From: Quillaja saponaria
Lineage: Eukaryota > Streptophyta > Magnoliopsida > Fabales > Quillajaceae
Assembly (NCBI GenBank): GCA_029379385.1
Contig: CM055605.1
Span: 11,009,001 to 11,073,000 of the forward strand
Length of the DNA stretch: 64,000 bases
Direction: 5' to 3'
A program made the translations under genes and the position numbers. Shown piece by piece: positions 24,232-34,772 of this stretch. Position 1 is the first letter of the stretch. The number at the start of each line of letters is the position of its first letter. The notes under the pieces were generated by a model. That model made no database searches and had not been told where the DNA came from. It worked only from the letters and a program-made list of their open reading frames with translations.

Positions 24232-24639
24232 AAAAGTACTAATAGCTGTCCCCAAAACAAGAGCCTTGAGATTGCCCTCAAGATTGATTATGGTTCGCCC
24301 AAGAGGTTGTTCAATGGGGTCCACTGTCCGTATGTTAGATTGCTACAAGGGACAAAGGTCATCAAGGACATGCCTGGAAAGGTAATTCAGCTCGGTTGGA
24401 TGTGGGGAATTTGTGTTCGTTCTCACCAGCTTTTCTACTCCGAATTCAAAACCGGTGGGCTTTTAAGTCCTCAACTTACCCAGGCCTAATCTTCACCCAA
24501 CAACATTTACTAGTTGGTTGAGACCTTTCGCCTTCTAGGATCAAGTTCTCCTTTACTATTGGTGCTGTATAGGGTGACCAAAGGCATTTGACACGTGACA
24601 ACATCTGACAGGGTTCGCAACACGAGGTAAGCTTCATGA

Positions 24640-27117
24640 CCCTATATAAAGAAAGAGAACTTCATTTTTTTTCCCTCACTTGCTGAAAACACTAGCAAAG
24701 CTCTGCCAAATTATAACTTGACTACTTGGTACATGGGAGGTACGAACTACTTTTCTTGGCAAACTTGTATTTTTTTTATTTTTTCCGATAATGTCAGGTA
24801 GGAATGGGATTTTTTCCACCAACCCTCTTCTCTACCCTCCTCTAGTTTAGAAGACCTTCCTTACTAAAAAGATAAGACTATAGTTGAGCGTGGCTAAGAG
24901 CCCATTCACAAGTCTGGTCGAGGAAAGGATGTAGGTGTACTAATGATCCAATATGGCAGGGCAACTGGTCGTTTTGAGAACACTTTCTAGTCCCAACTCC
25001 AATTCTGAAACACGTGACGATATTTTTTTGGATAAGGAGACCGCCTTGGCCTAATTTTCTTCAGAACAGGGTGATGTGGAGAACTTGATCTCGAGTGCCT
25101 GAATAAGCTCCATTTCTAGGTAGTACTTCAGGCCTATGGGAGCTCAAGCAGTTAGAAGCACTATGACGAGATCATTGCCCACTGATTCTATCCACGATTT
25201 TTTCTTCTTTTATGAGGAATATCTCTGAGTTAGGCATCCGGGTATCCTCTTCACCCCTTTGCAGTAAAGCTTTTGAACACCCTTGGAATTTACCTTGCTT
25301 AAGTGGCACCCTGTGGATGGCACTTTCTAATCATCTTTATAGCAGTGTACAGAGAGCTCTCGATCTAGCCATCTTTATCTATGTTTAGGCATCTACTCGA
25401 TGTCTAGAATAGCGTGGGAGGTTGGGTGTACTTTTTGAGCAGGATAGGACCCTTCTTTGTCAGCCAGCCATATAACAACAAGGAGTGGAAATCTTAATAC
25501 TTTTCTTCAAGAACTAATCTTCTGCACTAGTGAGGCATTCTCTATAAATAGAGGAAGCTACCCAAACTGACCAAGGCAAATCGATTAAATTAATATCGAT
25601 GTACATTGAAGTATAAACCCAGTAGCCTCTTTAACACCATCTATTACAACACTAGATCCACTTTGGCCAAACATAGGCTATTAGAGATTCGCATTGGTCT
25701 GTCTTATTGTGTTTAGTCTTAATTATAGACTTAAAGATATTTTTACTAATTTCTAGTCATTCTCTTTGTTGACCTTTTCTTTACTTTGTTTTTGAGTAGA
25801 TATAGGACTCATAACAGAGCAAGAAGCTAACGTGATCTAAGCCGCCCCAATGAGGTGGCTCAAAAAGGTGAAGGCTAAGGCAGCAGCCTTGAAGGAGAAA
25901 ACAGCGAGCAAAGGTAGTCACCCAACCACGAATGCCACCACTTCGATCCCTTCTAAGGATGGTACTACTACCATATCTAAGGCTCAAAACCCTTCCTCTA
26001 ATTGAAAAGAACCCTCATCTAGCTGAAATTCTTAATGTTCCATCCTCCTCGCCCAAAAGGACTACGGCTAAAAGGACTATGCCACTTAGAACAGTGGCAG
26101 CTGCTGATGAGGGTAGAGCACCCTCATCTCAAGAGCCCGGCCACGCTAGTAAGAAAGCGCACTTCAACAGGGAGCTAACTAGCCAACAAGGCTTGATTAG
26201 TTGCCCCTCCTTCTTTTGCCCACACATAAGTTCTTTGGCGCGAAGACGAACGCCTGCATGTACGACCTTCCTAGAATGGCTAGATGCCATAGCTCGGGGC
26301 ACCACCCTTTCCACGGATGCTATGTATATGGAAAAGCTCCTGGTTGAGAATGCTTTGCTCACTAGGTCTGACCATCAATGTCAATGTAAGTCTAGTGGAA
26401 TTTTTTTTTTTTGAGAGTTTATTATTTGGTGAGCAACTCAACTTGGTTGTTTTGGCAGGCCATCCAACTTCAGGCTTCTATATATGTTTATTACAAGAAG
26501 GTTCTGGAGGACTCAGAATACTCATCCAATAAGCTCATAGGAACCGTACAAGAGCTAGAGACTATGAAGTCTGCACTTATTCTAGCCGAGAAGAAGGCCA
26601 AGGACAGGTAGGTGGCCCTAACCCATTTCAACGAGCAAGAGCAAGAGATTAAGTCATGGAAGGACTACTACTCCATCCTGGAAGAGAAAAGGGTTGCCTG
26701 AAGACCACCCTATCCAGTCGGGATGAAGAAATAAGTTCCTTAGAAGTATGAGCTGGAAGATACTAAAGGAAAGCTCTTGGATGTCTGAGAGGACAGCCAA
26801 AACCACTGTGGCTGATCTTCAAGTAGTCCGAAGAGTGTCGCAAGATTCTTTATGACAAGGGTAGTGTGTCTGCTGCATGAAAGGGTGGACTCACTGGCCC
26901 TAGTTGTTAAAGAATCAAGATCCTAATCTTCATATATCAAAGGCGAGTGGCTTGGTAAGGTCAAAGTAGAGTAAATCTCTGAGCTGGAGCACCATATGGC
27001 TCTTGCTCATCAAGCTGAAGAGACTGAGGATGGCGAGGTGGAGGGTGGCGAGGTTGAGGTCGAGCCAGAAGGTGTAGCAGACGCAACGATGGGTACTGCA
27101 GATGAAAGGAGTTGAAT
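24640..27117 (+). pseudogene. Antisense ORF (aORF) of the Tat element, decayed
   Basis: On the strand opposite to gag-pol, between integrase and the 3' LTR, lies gene-like sequence. There is a TATATAAAG box at about 24644, an ATG at 24791, an N-terminal gypsy-type-transposon-like part (RHPGILFTPLQ near 25236), a basic Ser/Thr/Lys-rich middle (25850-26200), and a coiled-coil region after a probable 73-nt intron at 26386-26458 (GTAAGT donor, TTTTGGCAG acceptor) starting AIQLQASIYVYYKKVLEDSE. It ends with an acidic Gly-Glu-Val repeat tail and a stop near 27114. In-frame stops and shifts are frequent. Antisense ORFs at this position are known in Retand/Grande/RIRE2-type elements; their function is unknown. 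Confidence 0.65.
26386..26458 (+). other. Candidate intron in the aORF
   Basis: CAAT|GTAAGT at the donor, a T-rich interior, and TTTTGGCAG|GCC at the acceptor. Length is 73 nt, within the plant range. The reading phases on the two sides do not match in the present sequence, consistent with decay. Confidence 0.45.
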
Positions 27118-27394
27118 TGGTTGTGTTGGAATTTATTTTCGTATTTAAGCAATAAAGTAATTATTTTGTGAACAATTGTCTATTATTTTTCGTATTTGGA
27201 ATTTATATATAATGATGCTATTTTTGTTAATTGATTTGTCTTTAGTTATTCTGTCATTCATTCTTTGTTTATGTTATCAATTTTGTGATAGTTTGGCGAG
27301 CTAATTCTTCTACTTGAGAGTGACTGAACTCGTTAGGCTTGCTGGCCAGGCTAGATGATGATTGAGTCTTTTTTGCTTGTCAAGTTAGAGATGA

Positions 27395-27770
27395 CTTAGG
27401 TCTCAGGAAGGGGCCTGTCGACCTCACTTGCCATCCTCCTAAGTACTATCTAGTAGGTTAGCCACTCATCTAGCTATCGAAATCAGGTAGTCCAGAGCCT
27501 GTGTTCCTCAATAGGTTTTAAGAGATTTTCAACTATTCTTGATTTGAGGTTCAGGAAGAGCGATGCTTCTTAGCACTCGCACTTCTCTCTAGACCAGCTC
27601 GGGGTGACTCAGGGTCGCAGGACGGGGTTTGTCGACCTCCCTTACCATCCTCTTGAGTACCATCTAGTAGGTTGGCCACCTATTGAGCTGTCAGAGCTCA
27701 GGTAGTCCAGAGCATGTGTTCCTCAATGGGTTCTAGGTGATCTTCAGTTGTTCTTGAGCAGTTATTAGTT
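27395..27770 (-). repeat. Tandem repeat (about 214-bp unit) in the Tat 3' region
   Basis: Two diverged units in direct orientation. GTCGACCTC recurs at 27417 and 27631, and ATCTAGTAGGTTGGCCAC-like and CAGGTAGTCCAGAGC words repeat at the same spacing. Tandem repeats between pol and the 3' LTR are a known habit of Tat/Ogre elements. Confidence 0.8.
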
Positions 27771-28129
27771 TTGGATAATCTGCAAAAACGTGACTTTGAT
27801 GGCGATGTCATTACACATTGCATAATATTTAAGACATAATGGATAGCTTATTTACAACACAGCTTAACGAAAATATTATTAAAAGGTCTGAGTTTAATCT
27901 TTCTGTTAAAGAAACGAGTCGTGTTTTGGTGTTGCACAGTCTGCCTGAAGCGTGCCTAGGTCTTTTGACTCTTCAAGCAAATCTAGATTAGTTCATAGTT
28001 CACCTTCATTGTCCTCTTTTAAGAAAAAGTCTATCCAAGGCCACAGGCATCCTATTTCCATCGGGATAACAACCTCTATCCTATATGTGAGCTTGAAAGG
28101 AATTTCGCCTATGATGACCTTCGCAATAG

Positions 28130-28960
28130 TTCGGTAAGACCAAAATACTTGTTGGAGCTACTCTTCCCAATCTAATTATTACCAATCGACCTTCTTCTTG
28201 ATCCCATCTAGCAACAACTTATTCATTACCTCTGCCCGACTGTTGGCTTACTGGTACGCCACAGAGGAGAATTGAAGGTCGATGCCAAGTTTGGCATACC
28301 AATCTTTGGTAAGACGATAGTCAAATAGTTTTCTATGATTGGTTACAATGGCATGCAGGATCATGAACCTGTACACAATATTCTTCCATAAAAACCTTAC
28401 CACTACTTTAGCAGTAATAGAAGAGGTGAACTCAGCCCCTACCCATTTGATGAAGTAGTCACAGTCAACAAAGATAAACTTTTTTTGCTTCCCATTCTTC
28501 CCTATAGGGGATAGTCCGAGTATGGCTAGTCCCCAAATAGAAAATGGTCAGGCACTCTTAATTCGAATGAAAGGGTTTAGTAGAGCTCTGGGAACCTTGG
28601 CTAATTTCTAACAGTTGTCATAATGTTGAACTAGAGACTAGGCATCTTGGAGGATGGTCAACCAATAATAGCCCACCAGCAACACTTTTTGTGTCAGGGC
28701 TCAAGAGCTAATATAGGCTTTGCATACCCTCTGTAAACTTCTTCTAGGATGTAACTGGCCTCCCCTGGAGCTATACACTTCATGTATGGTCTACTATAAG
28801 ATCACCAATAGAGCTTGTCCTTAATTATGTAATACTTGGAAGCTCGCCTCTATATGATTCGAGCTTCCATCTTGTCTTCTAGGAGCTCATCTGTGGTCAG
28901 ATATTCAATAAGAGATGTCATCCAGGATAGTCCAGGAATCCTCAAAGTCATAATTTCCAC
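28130..28960 (-). pseudogene. Tat integrase remnant
   Basis: Minus-strand reading gives a zinc-binding block (YYWLTILQDA, then LVQHYDNC), then PFSIWGLAILGLSPIGKNG and KFIFVDCDYFIKWVGAEFTS at about 28480, which correspond to the first catalytic region of gypsy integrases. Stops interrupt the frame. The terminal part toward 28130 is badly eroded. Confidence 0.75.
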
Positions 28961-29252
28961 CTCTTTATAGCTTAGCCTTAATAAAGTATAAGTCTTTACA
29001 TTCTGCTTTCCACCCTGTTTGTGCTTCTTTGATAGTTCATATGCTCGCCTGTTTAAAGCAGGGGAATATGGAATATGGAATATGGAGACTTTGTGGAAAG
29101 AGCCCGAAAGTTGCTTAACCCTTTCAAGTATTGAATCATGGTGACCTTTCTAACTGTATGATTTCTTGTTACTTGTCTAACTACCAACTGAGAATCATAG
29201 AAAACCTTCAACTCTTCCACTTCAGAAGCTCGGGCTCATCTCAGCCCCGAGA

Positions 29253-29480
29253 TCAAAGCTTGATGGCGTACTCAATGGAAGATCCTTCCAAGCTTGACAA
29301 TGTTACCCCAGCCCTATTGCAATGTTTTCCTGAATATCCTTCCACAAAGAGAGCCCAGCCTTGTTCTTCTAAGGCTGGATTGGCTATATTTGGAGTTTTG
29401 GGCTCCTCTGGCCAAGCAGCACATTCAACTAGAAAATCGGCCAATGCTTGTGCTTTAATCATAGTTCAAGGACTGTACTG
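29253..29480 (-). pseudogene. Second RNase H-like domain of the Tat element
   Basis: Reads IKAQALADFLVECAA, then ALFVEGYSGKHCNRAGVTLS and EGSSIEYAIKL. A plant-type RNase H of this form placed after the retroviral RNase H is diagnostic of the Tat lineage. In FVEGYSG the residue usually seen as Asp (FVDGSS) is Glu. Confidence 0.8.
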
Positions 29481-29879
29481 AACGTCGAACTCTCCCAAAC
29501 TCCGCCGACCACTATACTAACCATTCTAATGTGTTAGGCTTGTGCAAGGTCTTTTTCAACAGTTGGTCCGTTCAGTACTTTTATCACATGGTCTTAGAAG
29601 TACAGCTTAAGCTTCCTTGCCGAGCTTATAAGGGCGAGAGCAACCTATATGAGGGTACTTTCTTTCAGCCCCTTAGAGTATCCTGCTAACGTAATAGACT
29701 GGCTTTTGCAATCTTTTTTTCTCTTTTACCAAAATTGAACTCATGGCCACTGGAGATGTGCCTAGATACAGTGCTAAAACCTCCCCGTACTTAGGCTTTT
29801 TCTAAGACTCGGACAGAAACCTAAGTATTCCTTTAGTTATTGGAACGATCTCTTGCATTCTTTTGTACAGGAGAATGTT

Positions 29880-30700
29880 ATTTTAAGAGTCTGGAAATAA
29901 GGGAAGCACCTGTCCGCCGACCTGGACATGAACCTTGCCAGAGCAGGTTACGCATCTCTTCAGTCTTTGCACTTCTTTGACCTTTCTTAGGCTCTTCATG
30001 TCTAAAACTACATGTATCTTAGTTGGGTTAGCCTCGATTTTGTAGTGGTGATCATGAACCCTAAAAATTTTCTTGCCGAGACCCCAAAGGTGCACTTTGT
30101 AGGGTTGAGCTTTCAAACAAAGATGATTAATCATGGAGAATGTCTCTTTTGGGTCTTGCATATGGTCCCGAGCTATGGTGCTCTCGATCAACATGTCATC
30201 GACATACACCTTTACATTTTTATCGATCTGATTCTTAAAAATATGATTCACCCAACGCTGATAGGTAGCCCTGGCATTCTTCAAACTGAACGACTATGAC
30301 CTTAAAACAATAAGTACCTGTCTCAATGATAAAGGACGTGTTTTCTTAGTCTTCCTCAGCCATCTTGATTTGGTTGTAGCCCGCATAGGCATCTATAAAG
30401 CTCAAAAGCTTATTTCCTGACGAGCCGTCTACCAAGTAATCTATACTAAGGAGAAGGAAACTTTTCCTTCGGGCTAAGAACTATTCAAGTCGGTGAAATC
30501 TACCCACATCCTGCACTTCCTATTGTGCTTTCTTACCATGAGGATGTTGGCTAGCCAGTCCAGGAATTGTACCTCTCTGATGAACCTCGCCTCTAAAAGC
30601 TTGGTTATCTCCTTTCTGAACTGCGATCTGCTGATTAGAGGTGAAGTTTCTTTTCTTCTACCAAACCGACCTAGTATTTAGGTCGACCTAGTATTTAGGT
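29880..30700 (-). pseudogene. Tat reverse transcriptase remnant
   Basis: The fragment KNARATYQRWVNHIFKNQID, followed by VKVYVDDMLIES, gives the catalytic YVDD at about 30205; upstream, KCRMWVDFTD lies at about 30510. Frame changes separate the parts. The catalytic aspartates themselves are kept. Confidence 0.85.
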
Positions 30701-30718
30701 CGACCTAGGTCGACCTAT
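30668..30718. repeat. Short palindromic tandem repeat, AGGTCGACCTA unit
   Basis: TATTTAGGTCGACCTAG is repeated, followed by AGGTCGACCTA again. Each unit contains a palindromic GTCGAC core. It sits inside the decayed RT region as a local expansion. Confidence 0.7.
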
Positions 30719-31115
30719 AACTTATGTTGGATGGTCACAGGGTCAATGTTGGGCATGTAACTAGCCTGACCAAGCAAAAGACGACCTATTCTCTTTCAGC
30801 ACCTTTATTAGTTCAGCCCTGACTTCAAGGCCCTATCTCTGTTCCCAGTAGCACTGCTTTCTTAAGGTCATCCCTAAATAATAGCACCTACTCCAATTCT
30901 TCCACATATTCTGTCTTCTATAAGATGTCAATCCTTTTACTAGAATTGGCATCTCTAATATCATCCATGTGAAAATCAGTCGGAAGCTCAAGGTTCTTAA
31001 GCTCATAAAATAACATTGCCTAGTAATTCTTTGATTTCCTCTGATCGTCTCCATTCCCCCATGGCCAAAAACTTAAGGCAAACATGCCACAATGAAGGAA
31101 TTGCTCTAACGACAT

Positions 31116-31450
31116 TCAGGAAAGGGCTGCCTCAAGATAACATTGTATGTATAAGGGACATTTACCACTCAAAATTGGACAGTCACCATTTTGATGCGCT
31201 CCTTGTCTGCCAGAGTCACTGGTAGATCGACTAATCCCTATCACCTCCACATCTTTGCCATTGAAACCTATCAATGACCCCTCGAAAGGCTTTAGGTGGT
31301 CATCAGGTATCCCTATTTGGTCAAAACACTTTGAGTACATGATATCTTCCAAGCTACTGTTGTCAATCAATATTCTTTATGCCTAGGAATTGGTTATATG
31401 GACCGAGACGATTAGTGTGTCATCATGAGGGCTCTTTACCCCAACCAAAT
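31116..31450 (-). pseudogene. Tat protease region remnant
   Basis: Reads MIDNSSLEDIMYSKCFDQIG (D-S/N-S-S in place of the usual VDNGSSADIL-like motif), then LKPFEGSLIGFNGKDVEVIG, the conserved protease flap segment of Tat elements. Confidence 0.8.
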
Positions 31451-32084
31451 CATTATCCGAGAAATTTATTACGCCCTGTTGTTCCTCTCTTCAAGGTCAT
31501 TAAATTTCTTCCACTTCTTTCAGCGATCTTCTAGAATATCTCTTTCGCTCCGATGAGGTTTGACATGTGGGAGAAAAACCACACGATATGGTATATATGG
31601 TCTTTATCACTTTATCCTCTTTCATGGAAAACCTTCTTAGACTCTGTTCTACTTTGCTTGGATGGTTGGCCTTTATATTGATTTTGATTTTCTAGGTGCT
31701 CATCCCCCACTTTGGACTAATTCTGTTAGGTTCCTCCTTCTAATTAATTTTTCAATTTCATCTTTCAATATCCAGCAATCCTCAGTGTCATGGCCGAGCT
31801 CCTATAGAACATACAGTACTTGGATCGGTCAATGTCTCGGGCTGCAGTTTTGAACGTGTTAAGCCATTTTAGGACACCATTGGACTATATGGTGAGCAAC
31901 ATTGTCGTTCTTTGGACTGTATGGTGAACAACATTGCTATTCTAAATCTACTTAGAGGCTTATAATTTTTAAATTTGGGACGAGGTGGCGTCCTATCTCT
32001 TTTGTCTCATATCTTTTCCTTCCTCCTAGATCTTCCTTCCCTAAACCGAGACTCTGGGGAGTGATTTTGTTTATAGCTAGCAAG

Positions 32085-32760
32085 TTAAGGGAGCAGATCT
32101 TTCTCAGCCTCTTTTGTATTCATATACTTTGCAGCTCGGTTCATAAGTTCCACCAAGGTCGTGGATAATCTCCTGTTCAAATTGTAACATAGTTCACACT
32201 TCTTTAACCCTACCCTTAAAATTGTCATAACAAATTGAGGATTGGCATCATTGACCTCAACGATAGTGACGTTGAAACGAGCCATGAATTCTCTCAACGA
32301 CTCCTCCTTATCCTGCTTCATTGTCAAGAGGTGAATGGCGTTCGTCTTAGGTCTCCTGTTGGTCATAAAATTTTGTTTAAATAGGGTGAACAATTGTCCA
32401 AAGGTGCGAATTGATCTTAGTCTGAGCTGTACAAACCAACGTCAAGCGTTTCCCCCTAAGCATGGACCTGAATGCACAGCACATGACTTGATCGAGGATC
32501 CCATGTAATAACATCAATGATTCAAAACCCATCATGAAGTCATCTAGGTCGAAGGTGCCTTTATACTGCTCCATGGCCAGAATCTTCACCCCTTGCAATA
32601 TGAGGTAATCTACTACGTATTGGACAAAAAGGTGGTTGGGCATGAAATGCTCCAGTTGATCATTAGGTTCAAGCCTCAAGGGCGGGCTAGGTGCTTGTCT
32701 ATATTCCGAGCAACCCTCAAGGTCTTGTACCTCAAATGGGATCTTTCATCACGTTACAAG
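32085..32760 (-). pseudogene. Tat gag remnant
   Basis: Fragments at 32679-32377 and 32393-32085 include EQYKGTFDLDDFMMGFESLM, and LTMKQDKEESLREFMARFN with VELMNRAAKYMNTKEAEKDL, the typical retrotransposon-gag core of this lineage. One frameshift lies near 32385. Confidence 0.83.
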
Positions 32761-32976
32761 CTGCCCCTTATCTGCTCAGTTAGTTATGAATTCCTTCATG
32801 GAGTCCTGTCACGATGATAAACTATGCCAGAGTTATAGGAGTCTCAGACACTGTGGGCTCCTGCTCTGAGGGGCCTTCCACACCTTTTCTTGTTATCTCC
32901 CGACATTGTTCGAGGGTCTCTTCATCGTAAGTTATCATGATGTAAGGTAATGAGTTAGCCAAATCAAATAGCTTTT

Positions 32977-32994
32977 CCACGGACGACGCCAATG
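32977..32994 (-). promoter_or_regulatory. Primer-binding site of the Tat element
   Basis: The minus strand reads TTGGCGTCGTCCGTGG just after the 5' LTR, close to the TTGGCGCCGTCTGTGG site common in plant Tat-type elements. Confidence 0.7.
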
Positions 32995-33311
32995 TTGATA
33001 TGCATTTTGCCTGGGTTTAGTTACTTCTTAAGCCGGTCTAGCAACCTCCCTAGTTGAAGGCTCCCTGGCTATAGTACCTGCACTAACAAGGTTGAGTGAT
33101 CTCAGGGGACCCAAGTCACTCCGACGATTAAGTTAGTAGAAGTGGCGATCAGCCAAGTTAAATATGAGCTATTTGAGACAAAATGACATTATCTTTTGTG
33201 GGGAGATGGGGATCCAATTTATAGGCATATAAAAGGATATAGGTCACCTAAACTGTACAAAGCATCTAGTCAACTGTAAGACACATGTCCTCCCGATACT
33301 GGTCCATCACA
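32995..33311 (-). repeat. 5' LTR of the Tat element
   Basis: Partner of 23923-24231. It contains an extra block (TTGAAGGCTCCCTGGC) and many substitutions relative to the other LTR, so this insertion is older than the nested copia element. Confidence 0.85.
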
Positions 33312-33313
33312 AA

Positions 33314-33884
33314 TAGTTAAAATTTATTACTTTATATTATTGAAGTATTATAATACTTTATTTTTAACTTTATACATGATGACTTAAGACAATGGACTTA
33401 AACACATGAAAGTTTCAATTCACTAGAAGCCAACTTTGAGATAATTTCAAGATTATTCATTCTTAGTTTAAGAATAAATAATAATGCTAACGATATTATT
33501 TTTTAAGATATTATTAAATGTACCAATGCACTAATCTGAATCTTTAACAATTACACTTTTAAGTATATATTAGCTATTTATAGAATTACGGTTAAATTAT
33601 ATTATTCTTATTTTTGGTAAAAAAAGGTTTTATTTTTTTCTAAATTAAAATACAAGTCATGTGAAAACAAAGATTAAAGTAAAAGATTAGAGGAGAGTTT
33701 TTAAGAATAAAATTGAAAAGGGCTTGAAGGAATATCAAGAAATTGCGGGAAAAAAATTGAGGGTGCTGATAACATTTGTGTAAGAAGAAAAAAAACTTAA
33801 AAATGAATATCATAATCATCTAGAACTTATGAGATATGATTTTCTATCTACATTTATAATAGTGTAGTTAATTGTTTATTCCAT
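33314..33884. other. AT-rich spacer
   Basis: No gene or element recognised between the Tat element and the start of duplicated block A. Confidence 0.5.
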
Positions 33885-34477
33885 GTTATAAATTGTAATT
33901 ATTTGTTTTTAAAAAATATAAATAACTTTATTAAAAATATAATTCCTTTTTTATTCCATTTTATAAATAATTATTATTTGTTTCCAAAAATATAATTAAT
34001 TTTATTGAAAATTGAATTTTCTTAGAAATGCCATAAAAAATAAAATCTCCCCACACAACAAACAAACAAATTTGAAGTTTAAATCTACAGGACCCCATGT
34101 CAGATAGTTCAAACTTTGCATTTGCCATAACAGAGAGGAGAAGATTTTAGCAGAGGTGAGCTCATCTCCCCTTTGCAAGCTCACTTTAAGCATTTTATCT
34201 TTCAAAACTAAAAGGTCTACAAGAAAAAAAAGAAAAAGAAAAAGAAAAGTTTATTCATGGGAAAATCCAATTTGAAAGCCTACATTTATTTGTCTGCTTT
34301 ACCTGTGAATTAAAGTTAAAAGGACAAAGAAAAAGGTGGTGAAATTCCACAGAACTGCAAAAATCTCGATACCCGCTGTCCGATCCATCAACAAAACAGA
34401 GGAAAACAACAAACCAAACCAAACCCAACAGTCTTCAGACATCCAAACAGACCCTCCAAAACCTTCAGGGAAAATAG

Positions 34478-34772
34478 TTACCTAGACACCGAAGTTGTTG
34501 GCGACGAGGATTGCGAAGATGAACGAGATGCAGAAGACAATAATCCATCATGCCTGTTATTCCTCACGAAGCACTCTGAAGCACCAACCACATCCTCATG
34601 ATTTGGACTTGGACATGGACTATCCAAAATGTCATCCACATTGAAATCAATGAAATTGCAATCTGTTTCAAAAGAAAATCCTGATGAAGCACCAATCACA
34701 TCCCCATAACTTGGACATGGACTATCCAAAATGTCGTCGATAGATGAAAAATCAAAGTTGTCCAGCTCAAAA
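34478..34772 (-). pseudogene. Former C-terminal coding tail of copy A
   Basis: Out of frame with the upstream AP2 domains, but still aligned to the tail of copy [21 protein letters not shown], then [20 protein letters not shown], and a Ser-rich end. The acidic, hydrophobic repeats look like an activation domain that copy A no longer encodes in frame. Confidence 0.8.

Larger units (their letters stand above)
23923..33313 (-). mobile_element. Tat-lineage Ty3-gypsy retrotransposon with antisense ORF
   Basis: The LTRs at about 23923-24231 and 32995-33311 are clearly related. The word TAGTTA occurs at both outer edges (23917-23922 and 33314-33319) and is the probable target duplication. The minus-strand order gag, protease, RT, RNase H, second RNase H-like domain, integrase, then a long non-pol 3' region is typical of the Tat/Ogre/Retand lineage. 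All coding parts are decayed. The exact ends are uncertain by a few bases. Confidence 0.87.

Noticed and set aside
25781..26362. Minus-strand ORFs as extra pol sequence of the Tat element
   Set aside because: They match no retroelement domain; the coding signal in this stretch lies on the plus strand.
29131..30299. Plus-strand ORFs at 29131-29481 and 30012-30299
   Set aside because: They are the opposite strand of the Tat RNase H and RT, whose motifs are clear on the minus strand.
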